The notes beneath the pieces are model-generated. The model worked only from the letters and a program-made list of their open reading frames with translations. It ran no database searches and was not told the origin of the DNA. Below are positions 21,484 through 31,000 of a DNA stretch of 64,000 nucleotides, piece by piece. Each line of letters opens with the position of its first letter. Positions within the stretch are counted from its first letter, which is position 1. Source of the DNA: Enterobacter pseudoroggenkampii (GTDB taxonomy: Bacteria > Pseudomonadota > Gammaproteobacteria > Enterobacterales > Enterobacteriaceae). The stretch is taken from NCBI RefSeq assembly GCF_026420145.1, contig NZ_JAPMLV010000011.1, positions 19,330 through 83,329 of the forward strand, in the 5' to 3' direction. The translations under genes were made by a program, and so were the position numbers.

Positions 21484-21561
21484 CGCCCGGTGGCGGCTAC
21501 GCCTTACCGGGCCTACAACGGCTCGAACCGTAGGCCGGGTAAGCGTTAGCGCCACCCGGCG
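21484..21561. repeat. BIME: two inverted REP units
   Basis: The first REP (21484-21514) and the second (21531-21561) face each other across a 16-bp spacer, in the usual CCGGTGGCGGCTACGCC and GCGTTAGCGCCACCCGG orientation. They lie between the convergent ends of cyaY and cyaA. They probably protect both mRNA 3' ends. Confidence 0.85.
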
Positions 21562-21568
21562 AAAAGAG

Positions 21569-24112
21569 TCAGGAAAAATACTGCTGCAACAGCGGCGCGG
21601 TGTCCTGATTGGCAGGCGCGGCAGGCGTGACGGCCTGGGTGCGGAACGGAATCACCTGCGTACGGCCGTCGACGTTCACAATCTGGTAGAACTGCGGCAG
21701 GTTAAAGTTGATAAAGCTTGAGCCGTAGGTAAAGCGGTCATGCGAAGAGGAGTAGAAGCGGCTGACGTCGCGCACCAGCTCCTCTTTACTGCCTTCACAA
21801 TGGTGATACACCTCGGCGCGGTTGGTCTCATCCAGAATGTAGATGTTGAACCCGGCATCGTCGCCCGACTCTTCAAAGAAGAACTGAATAATCCCTTCGC
21901 TGGCAAAGCCGTCCACCACCTGCGGCAGCTTAACGTGGTTGGTTTCCACCTGCACCGACAGACCGTGCAGCTTGTTATGCGAAATCGCGCCGTAGAATTC
22001 GATGGCGTTTTCCAGCTTCTGTACCGACACGTTCAGGCGCTCGAAGAACAGGCCCCAGGTCTGACCGGAGACGCGCAGTGCTTTAAAGCGCCCGGTTTCC
22101 TGACGGGTACTGGAGAGACGCAGTTCGATACACTCAGAAACCAGCTGCTGCACGCGGGTACGAATCAACCCACGCAGGTGCTGGCTGTAGCAGAACACTT
22201 CCACGCTGTCCGGCGGCGCGGCATCCTGGTGCATCTTGCCGAGGATGGTTTTCAGCGCCTCGATCATCGCCTGCTCGCCGTTGAAGTGCAGGGTACGCAC
22301 TTCGTTCCACGAGTTGCGATAGAGCAGGTCCACGCTGCCGACCAGGCAGTTTTGCTGCTCGCCAAAGCTAAAGACGTCCAGCTTGCGGAAGTCAAAATGG
22401 ACCACCTGATTGCGGAAGGCCGCCGTCGGGTCGTATTCCAGGTTGACGATGATCGCCAGATGGCGAATCTCGCACGGGCTGTAGAGCGCTTTCGGCGTTG
22501 GGGCAGGCAGATGCAGCGGGAAGTGGTGCGACACATCCGCGACCATCTCCTGCAGCTTAGCGAGATCGACCACCTCGTTGCCTTTGATAAACAGGCGCGT
22601 ACGCGAGGTCAGCAGGCCGTTAAACCAGGCCCAGGCCACCAGCTTGTTCAGATAGCGGTTATATTCCAGCGGCTGATGGCTGATGATTGAATCCATGCTT
22701 GGCGCACGGTTGTACAGATACCACCCGGTGCGGTTCGCGCGGCCCGGCGGCACGTAGATAAAGGTCAGGTTCGGTTCTGACAGGTCAGGCGAAATCTGCG
22801 GGTTAACCAGGGTGACTTTGCCCGGCAGCGCTTCAAACGCGGCGTACAGCTTACGGGTCAATACCCCGATGTCCTGCGGGCTGGCGGAAACGCTGAGGTT
22901 GTTACGGCGCGCAAAGCGGATCAGATTACGGTAGCTTTGCATCATCGCATCGAGCAGTTCGTTGTGCGCTTCACGCACCTGATCGATTTTCCAGTTGGCC
23001 CGGTTGTCGAGCATGGACAGACGCGCTTCGTCCCATCCCCACTCTTTCACTAACTGACTGACCACTTCACGACGCCAGCCCACGCAGGCGCGCTCGCGGC
23101 TCAATTTCTCACAGACTTTGAGATAGAAACATCGACGCACCAGGTCAAGACGCGTGGTGTCATCAATGGCTTTCAGGTATTCGGTCACGCGCTCCAGCAT
23201 CATGCAGTAGGCGTCCAGCCCGAAGGAGACGATTTCCCCGTCGTGCAAACGCTGCTTGATATCTTTCGCCAGCAGGCGCGGCGTAGGGTATTCCCAGGAA
23301 TAGGCTTCAAGCAGCAGCGTTTTCAGCACCGCTTTGTACGGTGAGTCGATACTCTTATAGAGCTGCCAGAGGCTTGCGCCGAAATACTCTTCTGCTGACA
23401 GGGAACTCAGGCCGCCAAGGTCCAGCCATTCGTTTGGCGTCAGTACGCCCTGCGCGTAAAGCGACATGACGTAATCATCGTAATGCTCTTCTTCTTCGCA
23501 CGGGACCATATTCCACAGAATACGCTTCCCGGCCAGGCGCACAGCAGTACGGTAAAATTCATCCAGCAATAAGATGTGCTGAGTCGAGCCGCAGTCTTCA
23601 CCACCCAGACTGCCGCTTTCGTTATGGCGGAAACGGTTTTCATCAATCAGGAAGAAGCTCACTTCCACACCGAGCGATGCCGCCCAGCTCTCCAGCAGGC
23701 TGCATTTACGCTGCAGCAGCTGACGCTCGTCGTTATCGAGCCAGGACTGATGGCAGACCCAGATGTCCAGGTCCGAAGAACAGCTTTGCCCTACCGATGA
23801 GGTGCTCCCCATTGAGTAAACGCCGGTAATCGGCAGTTCACCTTTCGGGGACTCCTGTGGCGGCATGCCGCGGTAGAGTTCCAGCTCGTTCAAATAATGC
23901 TGTTGGGTTTCATCAGGCGTGAAAAGGCAAATGCCCTGGGGAACGTTACCATCAAGGTAGCCAGGCATCAGCGGGTGGTGATAGTGCAATAATGTCGGCA
24001 GCAGACTGTATACCTGCTGGAAAGCAGGGCCCATAGCAGCAAGCGCGCGATCCACACGCAGTTGATTTATGGCATCCAGTCTCTGTTTCAGAGTCTCAAT
24101 ATAGAGGTACAA
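21569..24112 (-). CDS. cyaA: Class I adenylate cyclase
   Basis: An 847-residue class I adenylate cyclase that makes cAMP for CRP. The N-terminal catalytic half contains [19 protein letters not shown], the nucleotidyl-transferase-type active site. The C-terminal half responds to phosphorylated EIIA-Glc. The start is TTG at 24112, conserved in E. coli, where it limits translation; CAGG serves as a weak ribosome binding site. A CRP-like site upstream suggests cAMP-CRP autorepression. It is divergent from hemC. Confidence 0.97.
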   Translation of the reverse strand: MYLYIETLKQRLDAINQLRVDRALAAMGPAFQQVYSLLPTLLHYHHPLMPGYLDGNVPQGICLFTPDETQQHYLNELELYRGMPPQESPKGELPITGVYSMGSTSSVGQSCSSDLDIWVCHQSWLDNDERQLLQRKCSLLESWAASLGVEVSFFLIDENRFRHNESGSLGGEDCGSTQHILLLDEFYRTAVRLAGKRILWNMVPCEEEEHYDDYVMSLYAQGVLTPNEWLDLGGLSSLSAEEYFGASLWQLYKSIDSPYKAVLKTLLLEAYSWEYPTPRLLAKDIKQRLHDGEIVSFGLDAYCMMLERVTEYLKAIDDTTRLDLVRRCFYLKVCEKLSRERACVGWRREVVSQLVKEWGWDEARLSMLDNRANWKIDQVREAHNELLDAMMQSYRNLIRFARRNNLSVSASPQDIGVLTRKLYAAFEALPGKVTLVNPQISPDLSEPNLTFIYVPPGRANRTGWYLYNRAPSMDSIISHQPLEYNRYLNKLVAWAWFNGLLTSRTRLFIKGNEVVDLAKLQEMVADVSHHFPLHLPAPTPKALYSPCEIRHLAIIVNLEYDPTAAFRNQVVHFDFRKLDVFSFGEQQNCLVGSVDLLYRNSWNEVRTLHFNGEQAMIEALKTILGKMHQDAAPPDSVEVFCYSQHLRGLIRTRVQQLVSECIELRLSSTRQETGRFKALRVSGQTWGLFFERLNVSVQKLENAIEFYGAISHNKLHGLSVQVETNHVKLPQVVDGFASEGIIQFFFEESGDDAGFNIYILDETNRAEVYHHCEGSKEELVRDVSRFYSSSHDRFTYGSSFINFNLPQFYQIVNVDGRTQVIPFRTQAVTPAAPANQDTAPLLQQYFS

Positions 24113-24249
24113 GACGTATCGCCTGATGTTTCCGGGTGTCGCAGCTATTCAAAACACGAGTAACAGCGGACCCGCAGTATTTCAAAAAGATAACCGTTAC
24201 CCTTTTTCGCCCTTATCATTTTTGGTGGTACCGACGAAAAAATGGTCTA

Positions 24250-24271
24250 AAACGTGATCAATTTAACACCT
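24250..24271. promoter_or_regulatory. CRP site at the cyaA promoter
   Basis: The core CGTGA-TCAATT-TAACA resembles the TGTGA-N6-TCACA consensus. It occupies the same place as the E. coli site that represses cyaA P2. It lies in the 349-bp gap between cyaA and hemC, which holds the divergent promoters and no gene that I can see. Confidence 0.65.
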
Positions 24272-24461
24272 TGCCGGTTGACCGTAAAGAAAGATGCACT
24301 ACATACAAGTGTAGCACCGTTCTGTACGTGTAAATTCCTGAATACGGCTATGGCTGGCGAATACGCCGCCTTGTCCCTCTCACGCTTCATCAACCGTAAA
24401 ACTGCCATCCCAGAGTCAACAATGTTAGGATGGTTAGCGATTGATAATGACGGTAACAAGC

Positions 24462-25403
24462 ATGTTAGACAATGTTTTGAGAATTGCCACACGCCAAAGC
24501 CCTCTCGCGCTCTGGCAGGCACATTATGTGAAGCAGCGCCTTGAGGCCTGCCACAGTGGATTGCGCGTCGAGCTGGTACCGATGGTCACGCGCGGTGACG
24601 TGATCCTCGATACGCCCCTGGCGAAAGTGGGCGGCAAAGGCCTGTTTGTCAAAGAACTGGAACTGGCATTGCTTGAGAACCGCGCCGATATCGCCGTACA
24701 TTCGATGAAAGACGTACCCGTCGAGTTCCCGGAAGGGCTGGGGCTGGTGACTATCTGCGAGCGCGAAGATCCGCGCGATGCGTTTGTCTCTAACCACTAT
24801 GACTCCCTCGACGCGCTGCCAGAAGGTAGCGTGGTTGGCACGTCCAGTTTACGCCGTCAGTGTCAGCTGGCGGAACGTCGTCCTGACCTGATCATTCGCT
24901 CGCTGCGCGGTAACGTCGGCACGCGTCTGGGCAAGCTGGATAACGGCGATTACGATGCCATTATCCTCGCCGTTGCCGGCCTGAAGCGTCTGGGGCTGGA
25001 GTCGCGCATTCGCGTGGCGTTACCGCCAGAGCTGTCGCTGCCGGCCGTGGGCCAGGGTGCCGTCGGCATCGAGTGCCGTCTGGACGATGCGCGTACCCGC
25101 GAACTGCTCGCACCGCTGAACCATGACGATACCGCTACCCGCGTAAAAGCCGAGCGTGCGATGAATACCCGCCTCGAAGGGGGATGCCAGGTTCCAATTG
25201 GCAGCTATGCTGAATTGACGAATGGCGAACTGTGGCTGCGCGCGCTGGTGGGCGCCCCGGACGGTTCGCAGATGGTACGCGGCGAACGTCGCGGTAAAGC
25301 GCAAGATGCCGAGCAGCTTGGCGTTTCGCTGGCCGAAGAGTTACTGGATAACGGCGCCCGCGAGATTCTGGCTGACGTTTATAATGGAGAACCCCCTGCA
25401 TGA
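24462..25403 (+). CDS. hemC: Porphobilinogen deaminase (hydroxymethylbilane synthase)
   Basis: A 313-residue haem enzyme that joins four porphobilinogens into hydroxymethylbilane. The dipyrromethane cofactor attaches to the Cys in EGGCQVPIG. The catalytic Asp lies in HSMKDVP. The ATG at 24462 ([11 protein letters not shown]) matches the E. coli start; an ATG at 24447 in the same frame is less likely. The stop overlaps the hemD start (ATGA), giving translational coupling. Confidence 0.97.
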   Translation: MLDNVLRIATRQSPLALWQAHYVKQRLEACHSGLRVELVPMVTRGDVILDTPLAKVGGKGLFVKELELALLENRADIAVHSMKDVPVEFPEGLGLVTICEREDPRDAFVSNHYDSLDALPEGSVVGTSSLRRQCQLAERRPDLIIRSLRGNVGTRLGKLDNGDYDAIILAVAGLKRLGLESRIRVALPPELSLPAVGQGAVGIECRLDDARTRELLAPLNHDDTATRVKAERAMNTRLEGGCQVPIGSYAELTNGELWLRALVGAPDGSQMVRGERRGKAQDAEQLGVSLAEELLDNGAREILADVYNGEPPA

Positions 25404-26140
25404 GTATTCTCGTCACCCGCCCTTCTCCCGCAGGAGAGCAATTAGTGAGCCGTCTGCGCGCACTGGGGCAGGTGGCCTGGAGTTTTCCGCTCATAGAATT
25501 CTCCCCCGGTCGCGAGCTCTCTGCGCTCGCCGACCAGATGGATACCCTTCAGGACGGCGACCTGCTGTTTGCGCTGTCGCAACATGCCGTGGAATTTGCC
25601 CACGCGCAGTTGCAACAGCAGGGTTTGACCTGGCCAACCGCCCCCCGCTATTTCGCGATTGGCCGCACAACGGCCCTGGCGCTGCATACCGTAAGCAGCG
25701 CGGACGTTCGTTACCCGTTAGATCGGGAAATCAGTGAAGTCTTGCTACAATTACCTGAATTACAAACTGTTGCCGGAAAGCGTGCGCTCATTTTGCGCGG
25801 TAATGGTGGCCGCGAACTGCTGGGCGAAACGCTGCGTGAACGTGGTGCAGACGTGACGTTCATTGAGTGCTATCAGCGCTGTGCAAAACACTACGATGGC
25901 GCGGAAGAGGCGATGCGCTGGCACGCGCGCGGCATTAATACGCTGGTGGTCACCAGCGGTGAAATGTTACAACAGCTTTGGTCGCTGATACCGCTTTGGT
26001 ATCGCGAAAACTGGTTACTCCGCTGTCGGCTTCTGGTCGTCAGTGAGCGTCTGGCGAACCATGCCCGGGAACTGGGCTGGCAGGATATTCGGATCGCTGA
26101 TAACGCCGACAACGATGCGCTGCTGCGCGCATTACAATAA
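25400..26140 (+). CDS. hemD: Uroporphyrinogen-III synthase
   Basis: A 246-residue enzyme that closes hydroxymethylbilane and inverts ring D to give uroporphyrinogen III. Sequence conservation in this family is low, but the length, the N-terminal [13 protein letters not shown] and the position directly after hemC identify it. It overlaps hemC by 4 bp and is followed by hemX after 20 bp. Confidence 0.97.
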   Translation: MSILVTRPSPAGEQLVSRLRALGQVAWSFPLIEFSPGRELSALADQMDTLQDGDLLFALSQHAVEFAHAQLQQQGLTWPTAPRYFAIGRTTALALHTVSSADVRYPLDREISEVLLQLPELQTVAGKRALILRGNGGRELLGETLRERGADVTFIECYQRCAKHYDGAEEAMRWHARGINTLVVTSGEMLQQLWSLIPLWYRENWLLRCRLLVVSERLANHARELGWQDIRIADNADNDALLRALQ

Positions 26141-26160
26141 CTCTCAAATGGGAAGCCATA

Positions 26161-27357
26161 ATGACGGAACACGACAAATCCTCCGCCGTGGTTGAAGAGA
26201 CCAGGGAGACTGTGGAGACGACGCCACAGCCAGAGACGACAGAGAAAACCGCTGAGAAGAAAAACGGCAGCAACAAAACGAGCCTCACGCTGAGCGCGAT
26301 TGCCATCGCCATCGCGCTGGCAGCAGGGGTTGGCCTGTACGGTCTGGTGAAACAACAGGGCGCTAACCAGACGTCCACCAGCGATGCGCTGGTGAATCAG
26401 CTCACTGCCCTGCAAAAAGAGCAGGAGACGCAGAAAACCGAGCTGGAAGCCGTGATTAAGCAGCAGGCCGCTGCGCTTGCCGAAGCGAACAGCAAACAGG
26501 AAGAGCTGACCAAACAGCTGGGTGAAGTACAGCAGAAAGTCGCCACCATTTCCGGCACCGATGCCAAAACCTGGCTGCTCTCGCAGGCCGACTTCCTGGT
26601 GAAGCTCGCCGGACGTAAGCTCTGGAGCGATCAGGACGTCACCACTGCCGCGGCGCTGCTGAAAAGCGCCGATGCGAGCCTGGCAGACATGAACGATCCA
26701 AGCCTTATCACCGCCCGTCGCGCGATCACCGAAGACATCGCCAGCCTCTCCGCCGTCACACAGGTGGACTACGACGGCATTATCCTCAAGGTGAATCAGC
26801 TTTCGAATCAGATTGATAACCTGCAGCTGGCGGATAACAACGACGACGACTCCCCGATGGATTCCGACGGTACCGAACTTTCCAGCTCGCTGAGCGAATG
26901 GCGCATAAACCTGCAGAAAAGCTGGCAGAACTTTATGGACAGCTTTATCACTATCCGCCGTCGCGACGAAACCGCCGTGCCGCTGCTGGCACCGAACCAG
27001 GACATCTATCTGCGCGAGAACATTCGTTCCCGTCTGCTGGTGGCGGCGCAGGCCGTACCGCGTCATCAGGAAGAGACCTACAAGCAGGCGCTGGATAACG
27101 TCTCAACGTGGGTCCGCGCCTACTACAACACCGATGATGCGACGACCACCGCCTTCCTCGAAGACATCGATAAGCTGAGCCAGCAGAACATCACCATGAA
27201 CGTGCCGGATAAGCTGGCCAGCCAGCCGATTCTCGAGAAGCTGATGCAAACGCGCGTGCGTAATCTGCTGGCACAGCCGGGTGTACCGGCAGAGCAGACG
27301 AGCGGAGCGGCGCCTGCTCCGGATCCTGCGCCTGAAAGCGCACCACAAGGAGAGTAA
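26161..27357 (+). CDS. hemX: Membrane protein HemX of the hem operon
   Basis: A 398-residue protein often misnamed uroporphyrin-III C-methyltransferase; no methyltransferase motif is present. An acidic, Thr/Glu-rich cytoplasmic N-terminus precedes one transmembrane helix (about residues 40-60). A long coiled-coil rich in Gln and Glu (about 75-135) and a periplasmic helical domain follow. The tail is rich in Ala and Pro. Its role is unclear. The stop codon is followed immediately by the hemY start. Confidence 0.92.
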   Translation: MTEHDKSSAVVEETRETVETTPQPETTEKTAEKKNGSNKTSLTLSAIAIAIALAAGVGLYGLVKQQGANQTSTSDALVNQLTALQKEQETQKTELEAVIKQQAAALAEANSKQEELTKQLGEVQQKVATISGTDAKTWLLSQADFLVKLAGRKLWSDQDVTTAAALLKSADASLADMNDPSLITARRAITEDIASLSAVTQVDYDGIILKVNQLSNQIDNLQLADNNDDDSPMDSDGTELSSSLSEWRINLQKSWQNFMDSFITIRRRDETAVPLLAPNQDIYLRENIRSRLLVAAQAVPRHQEETYKQALDNVSTWVRAYYNTDDATTTAFLEDIDKLSQQNITMNVPDKLASQPILEKLMQTRVRNLLAQPGVPAEQTSGAAPAPDPAPESAPQGE

Positions 27358-27359
27358 TG

Positions 27360-28559
27360 ATGCTAAAAGTCCTCTTACTCTTCATCCTGCTGATCGCCGG
27401 GATCGTGCTGGGCCCCATGCTTGCGGGTCATCAGGGTTACGTCCTGATCCAGACCGATAACTACAACATTGAAACCAGCGTAACGGGTTTGACGATCATT
27501 CTGATCCTCGGCGTGGTGGTGCTGTTTGCGATCGAGTGGATCCTGCGCCGTATTTTCCGTACCGGTGCCCATACGCGCGGCTGGTTCGTTGGCCGTAAGC
27601 GCCGCCGCGCCCGTAAACAGACCGAGCAGGCGCTGCTTAAGCTCGCAGAGGGTGATTATCAGCAGGTTGAAAAGCTGATGTCGAAAAACGCCGACCACGC
27701 CGAACAGCCGGTGGTGAACTATCTGCTGGCGGCCGAAGCAGCGCAGCAGCGCGGTGATGAAGCACGCGCCAATCAGCACCTGGAACGGGCGGCTGAGCTG
27801 GCTCACGGCGACCCGATTCCGGTGGAAATCACGCGCGTTCGTCTGCAGCTGGCACGTAATGAGAATCACGCGGCTCGCCACGGCATCGACCGCCTGCTGG
27901 AAGTCGCACCACGTCATCCGGAAGTGCTGCGCCTTGCCGAGCAGGCCTACATCCGTACCGGCGCCTGGGGCTCACTGCTGGACATCATTCCATCGATGGC
28001 GAAGGCCGAGGTGGGCGACGATGAACATCGTGATGAGCTTCAGCGTCTGGCGTGGATTGGCCTGATGGATCAGGCGCGCGCTGACCTGGGCAGCGACGGT
28101 CTGAAAACGTGGTGGAAGAATCAGAGCCGGAAAACGCGCCAGCAGGTTCCTCTGCAGGTTGCCATGGCAGAACATCTTATTGAATGTGACGACCATGACA
28201 CGGCTCAGGAGATCCTCCTCGACGGTCTGAAGCGCCAGTACGACGATCGTCTGGTGATGGTGATCCCGCGCCTGAAAACCAACAATCCTGAGCAAATCGA
28301 AAAAGTGCTGCGTCAGCAGATTAAAACCGTTGGCGATCGTCCACTGCTGTGGAGCACGCTCGGCCAGTCGTTGATGAAGCACGGCGAATGGCAGGAGGCA
28401 AGCCTCGCCTTCCGTGCAGCGCTCAAGCAGCGTCCGGACGCGTTTGACTACGCATGGCTTGCCGATACGCTGGACAAGCAGCATAAGCCGGAAGAAGCGG
28501 CCGCCATGCGCCGTGATGGGTTGCTGTTGACGCTGCAAAATAACGGTACGCAGCAGTAA
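27360..28559 (+). CDS. hemY: HemY, TPR-containing inner-membrane protein
   Basis: A 399-residue protein with two N-terminal transmembrane helices (about residues 1-20 and 40-60). A basic segment (GRKRRRARKQ) and a chain of TPR-like helices follow. It is the last gene of hemCDXY. The gammaproteobacterial HemY differs from the protoporphyrinogen oxidase of the same name, and its biochemical role is uncertain. I chose the second ATG (27360, MLKVLLL) because it matches the E. coli start; the ATG at 27357 overlaps the hemX stop. A strong intrinsic terminator follows. Confidence 0.93.
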   Translation: MLKVLLLFILLIAGIVLGPMLAGHQGYVLIQTDNYNIETSVTGLTIILILGVVVLFAIEWILRRIFRTGAHTRGWFVGRKRRRARKQTEQALLKLAEGDYQQVEKLMSKNADHAEQPVVNYLLAAEAAQQRGDEARANQHLERAAELAHGDPIPVEITRVRLQLARNENHAARHGIDRLLEVAPRHPEVLRLAEQAYIRTGAWGSLLDIIPSMAKAEVGDDEHRDELQRLAWIGLMDQARADLGSDGLKTWWKNQSRKTRQQVPLQVAMAEHLIECDDHDTAQEILLDGLKRQYDDRLVMVIPRLKTNNPEQIEKVLRQQIKTVGDRPLLWSTLGQSLMKHGEWQEASLAFRAALKQRPDAFDYAWLADTLDKQHKPEEAAAMRRDGLLLTLQNNGTQQ

Positions 28560-28566
28560 TTAATCA

Positions 28567-28591
28567 GGAGGCCAGATGGCCTCCTTTTTTT
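28567..28591 (+). terminator. Intrinsic terminator of hemCDXY
   Basis: GGAGGCC and GGCCTCC form a perfect 7-bp stem around AGAT, followed by seven Ts, 8 bp after the hemY stop. Confidence 0.93.
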
Positions 28592-28731
28592 ATCGCCTTT
28601 CTCCTGCTACATTCTTTACACCCGCATCCGCAAACGAACCCGCCAATGTAACGATGTCTTTTCATTAACTTTTTTTCACACACGCGCACATTCTGCAGCG
28701 TGGATTAAATCGTTTTTGAAAGGAAATCGTC

Positions 28732-29943
28732 ATGAACTCGCTTTTATATACGCTTATTGAAGCGCTGCGCGGCCACCGCTGGCTGCGCCTGCTTGCCTGT
28801 GCTTTTATCTTTTCTTCGTTGGGGAATGGCTTAACCCAGGTTGTGGTCTTCGGCTTGCTGTTAGCGTGGTCGGCCTCGCCTGCTCTGCTAACCCTTGCTT
28901 TTCTTTTCGCTACGGTACCGGGATTTATCGGCAGTACGATCGGCGAAAAGCTGTGCTCACGCTGTTCTCCAATATCCCTGCTGATACTGACCGAAGGGCT
29001 GGGCCTGCTCGCCCTGCTCTTTCCCCTGCTTGGTGTGGGTTATCACAGCGTTGCCGCATTACTCGCCGTACAATCCACCGAGGCGCTGCTCAGCGGGATG
29101 AGCTGGCCCGCGCTGACGTTGCTCTTCAAGCGCGGCCTCAGTGAAGCAGAGCTGCCTGCTGCGACCTGTCTGGAAAATGTGATTTTTGCCTCGCAGGTAT
29201 TGTTAGGGACCGGCCTGGGCGTGGTGCTGTTCCAGAAGACTTCCGTGTTTACCCTGCTGGCCATTGATGCCGCCAGCTTTCTCGGGTCACTGCTCATGCT
29301 ATGGCTGGCTGGACGCCGGTTTTCTGCGCCATCACTCACGCCCCCCGAGGAAGAGGAAGCCCCTGCGGCATTACGCTGGCGGACGTTGACCGTTCGGCAG
29401 AAACGCAGCCTGCTCATCCTGCCGTCGCTGGCGGCCGTCGGCTCACCGGCCATGGCGCTGCTTCCGGCGCTGGCACAGCAAATCCATCCTCAGGATGCGG
29501 CGGGGCTTGCTCTGCCGCTGCTTTTCGCAAGGAGCATGGGACAACTTTGCGGCCCCATGCTGATAAAAAAAGAGAGCCTGACGCGCTTTGCCGCTCACAC
29601 GCCGCGCATCATCGTTTGTCTCGGTATCTTTCTGACCGGTTATGGTGTGCTGCCGTTTTTGTCCGGGTGGACGGCATGTGCGCTGAGCATGATCTTTATC
29701 GCGCATCTGGCCTCGAATATTCTCTTCGCAGCGGGCACGTTTGGCGTACTCAGTAGTTTTCATCTCACGCAAACCGCTTCAGCCAGTGGGAAAGCCTGGC
29801 GCTGGCAAACGCTCAGCGCCTCTCTTTTCACCGGTATTGCAGCGATGGTGGCTGTTGGGCTTGGCTCAGTGCTGGCGCTCTATACGGTCTCGTCAGTTGC
29901 CCTGCTGTTGGTCGCCCTGATCATGCGCAGGTATCGGGAATAA
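28732..29943 (+). CDS. MFS-type transporter, substrate unknown
   Basis: A 403-residue, strongly hydrophobic protein with about ten to twelve predicted transmembrane helices. Its arrangement suits the major facilitator superfamily (EntS/MFS_3-like group). A hydrophilic, Glu-rich loop (PPEEEEAP, about residues 204-213) separates the two halves. The start follows AAAGGA at 28719-28724. It lies alone between the hemY terminator and glmZ, where E. coli K-12 has no such gene and instead has aslA and aslB beyond glmZ. Its stop lies only 6 bp before the glmZ terminator on the opposite strand, and the two may share that hairpin. I cannot name a substrate. Confidence 0.8.
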   Translation: MNSLLYTLIEALRGHRWLRLLACAFIFSSLGNGLTQVVVFGLLLAWSASPALLTLAFLFATVPGFIGSTIGEKLCSRCSPISLLILTEGLGLLALLFPLLGVGYHSVAALLAVQSTEALLSGMSWPALTLLFKRGLSEAELPAATCLENVIFASQVLLGTGLGVVLFQKTSVFTLLAIDAASFLGSLLMLWLAGRRFSAPSLTPPEEEEAPAALRWRTLTVRQKRSLLILPSLAAVGSPAMALLPALAQQIHPQDAAGLALPLLFARSMGQLCGPMLIKKESLTRFAAHTPRIIVCLGIFLTGYGVLPFLSGWTACALSMIFIAHLASNILFAAGTFGVLSSFHLTQTASASGKAWRWQTLSASLFTGIAAMVAVGLGSVLALYTVSSVALLLVALIMRRYRE

Positions 29944-29948
29944 GGCAT

Positions 29949-30151
29949 AAAAAAACGCCTGCTATAAAAGCAGGCGTTAAAACAGGTCTGTAAGACAACA
30001 TATTTGGTGCTTCACTCAACGTTATGTCCATGGTGTCTGATGAGGCCGAAGCGACATCTGTCAGTGGACGATAAGCACCGTAAATGGCTCTGCGTCATTC
30101 CTGAGTTTATGAGGCACTAAGGCGAACATAAGAGATGGAATGAGCATCTAC
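29949..30151 (-). ncRNA. glmZ: Small RNA GlmZ
   Basis: The minus strand reads like E. coli GlmZ from its 5' end (GTAGATGCTCATTCCATCTC), through the central ACGGTGCTTATCGTCCACTG, to the 3' terminator hairpin AACGCCTGCT-AGCAGGCGTT with its U-run. GlmZ pairs with the glmS leader to activate glucosamine-6-phosphate synthase. It is processed by RNase E with RapZ and spared by the decoy GlmY. Its position next to hemY is conserved. The ends are set from the E. coli sequence as I recall it and from the terminator, so they may shift by a few bases. Confidence 0.93.
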
Positions 30152-30162
30152 ACGCATATTAT

Positions 30163-30178
30163 TGCACGTAACGTGCCA
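30163..30178 (-). promoter_or_regulatory. Sigma-54 promoter of glmZ
   Basis: On the minus strand, TGGCAC-GTTAC-GTGCA matches the -24/-12 consensus TGGCAC-N5-TTGCA with one mismatch. The GC of the -12 element lies 13-14 bases upstream of the predicted GlmZ 5' end. An AATAAT hexamer at -12 to -7 could also serve as a sigma-70 -10 box, so overlapping promoters are possible. Confidence 0.8.
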
Positions 30179-30285
30179 ACATGACACCCAGAACTTTTAC
30201 ATGACGCAACATTTTAAGATAAAAGGAAATTATGCTGTTAAGTAACGTCTTAAGCTCTACAACGTATCGGGAAAAGGCGGGAAGA

Positions 30286-30303
30286 TGTCGCCAGGAGGAG
30301 ACA
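30286..30303. promoter_or_regulatory. GlrR-type enhancer site 1 for glmZ
   Basis: TGTC-GCCAGGAGGA-GACA is a perfect TGTC-N10-GACA palindrome, the site bound by the response regulator GlrR (QseF). It lies about 110-125 bp upstream of the sigma-54 promoter, a normal enhancer distance. Confidence 0.75.
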
Positions 30304-30348
30304 GCAAAACCCATAAACAGTTATTTACCTAACTTTCAATGAGTTATA

Positions 30349-30366
30349 TGTCGCTGGATTGCGACA
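30349..30366. promoter_or_regulatory. GlrR-type enhancer site 2 for glmZ
   Basis: TGTC-GCTGGATTGC-GACA is a second perfect TGTC-N10-GACA palindrome, 63 bp (about six helical turns) from the first and on the same DNA face. Nothing else is encoded between glmZ and the tRNA terminator. Confidence 0.75.
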
Positions 30367-30420
30367 ATGAAAAAGGACGTTGTTGGGGAATGACTACAGG
30401 GATGAAGAATTGCAGAAAAC

Positions 30421-30444
30421 AAAAAACCCCGCCGAAGCGGGGTT
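30421..30444 (-). terminator. Intrinsic terminator of the argX-hisR-leuT-proM operon
   Basis: On the minus strand AACCCCGC-TTCG-GCGGGGTT ends in a run of six Ts, 6 bp after the CCA end of proM. Confidence 0.92.
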
Positions 30445-30450
30445 CAAAAT

Positions 30451-30527
30451 TGGTCGGCGAGAGAGGATTCGAACCTCCGACCCACTGGTCCCAAACCAGT
30501 TGCGCTACCAAGCTGCGCTACTCGCCG
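30451..30527 (-). tRNA. proM: tRNA-Pro (UGG)
   Basis: A 77-nt tRNA with the CCA end encoded. The acceptor arm CGGCGAG pairs with CTCGCCG, the T-arm contains GGTTCGAATCC, and the anticodon is TGG in CTGGTTTGGGACCAG. It is the last gene of the four-tRNA operon. Confidence 0.97.
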
Positions 30528-30573
30528 ATGTACTGCTTTTTTGAATTTTTAGTTCAATTCATTTAAAAAGTCG

Positions 30574-30659
30574 TGGTGCGAGGGGGGGGACTCGAACCCC
30601 CACATCCAAAGGACACTAACACCTGAAGCTAGCGCGTCTACCAATTCCGCCACCTTCGC
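30574..30659 (-). tRNA. leuT: tRNA-Leu (CAG)
   Basis: An 86-nt class II tRNA with a long variable arm, an encoded CCA end and anticodon CAG in CTTCAGGTG. The acceptor stem is GCGAAGG with the matching CCTCGC side. It lies between proM and hisR, as in E. coli. Confidence 0.96.
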
Positions 30660-30681
30660 AATTCACAACTCTTTCAAATAA

Positions 30682-30757
30682 TGGGGTGGCTAATGGGATT
30701 CGAACCCACGACAACTGGAATCACAATCCAGGGCTCTACCAACTGAGCTATAGCCAC
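30682..30757 (-). tRNA. hisR: tRNA-His (GUG)
   Basis: A 76-nt tRNA starting GTGGCTATAGCTCAG, with anticodon GTG in GGATTGTGATTCC and an encoded CCA. It is the second gene of the operon. Confidence 0.97.
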
Positions 30758-30821
30758 CACTGTATTCTTTCACGCGGTACTGACTACTTCTCAGACCACC
30801 GCAGCTCCAGCACCGGGTTAA

Positions 30822-30898
<77 letters not shown>

Positions 30899-30919
30899 TT
30901 AGCGCCGTTGCGGGGCTGG

Positions 30920-30948
30920 ATATTACGTACCTCCGTCCCCGCTGTCTA
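30920..30948 (-). promoter_or_regulatory. Promoter of the argX tRNA operon
   Basis: On the minus strand TAGACA and TAATAT stand 17 bp apart, followed by a GC-rich discriminator (CCAGCCCCGC). A GC-rich discriminator is typical of stringently controlled stable-RNA promoters. Confidence 0.75.
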
Positions 30949-31000
30949 GTGCTTTTTTGAAAAAAATGCGCGTTTGGTTATGGTTTGCACATTTTGCCGC

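Noticed and set aside
29954..29978. Hairpin read as a terminator of the MFS gene
   Set aside because: The T-run follows on the minus strand only, so it is chiefly the GlmZ terminator; it might serve the MFS transcript weakly.
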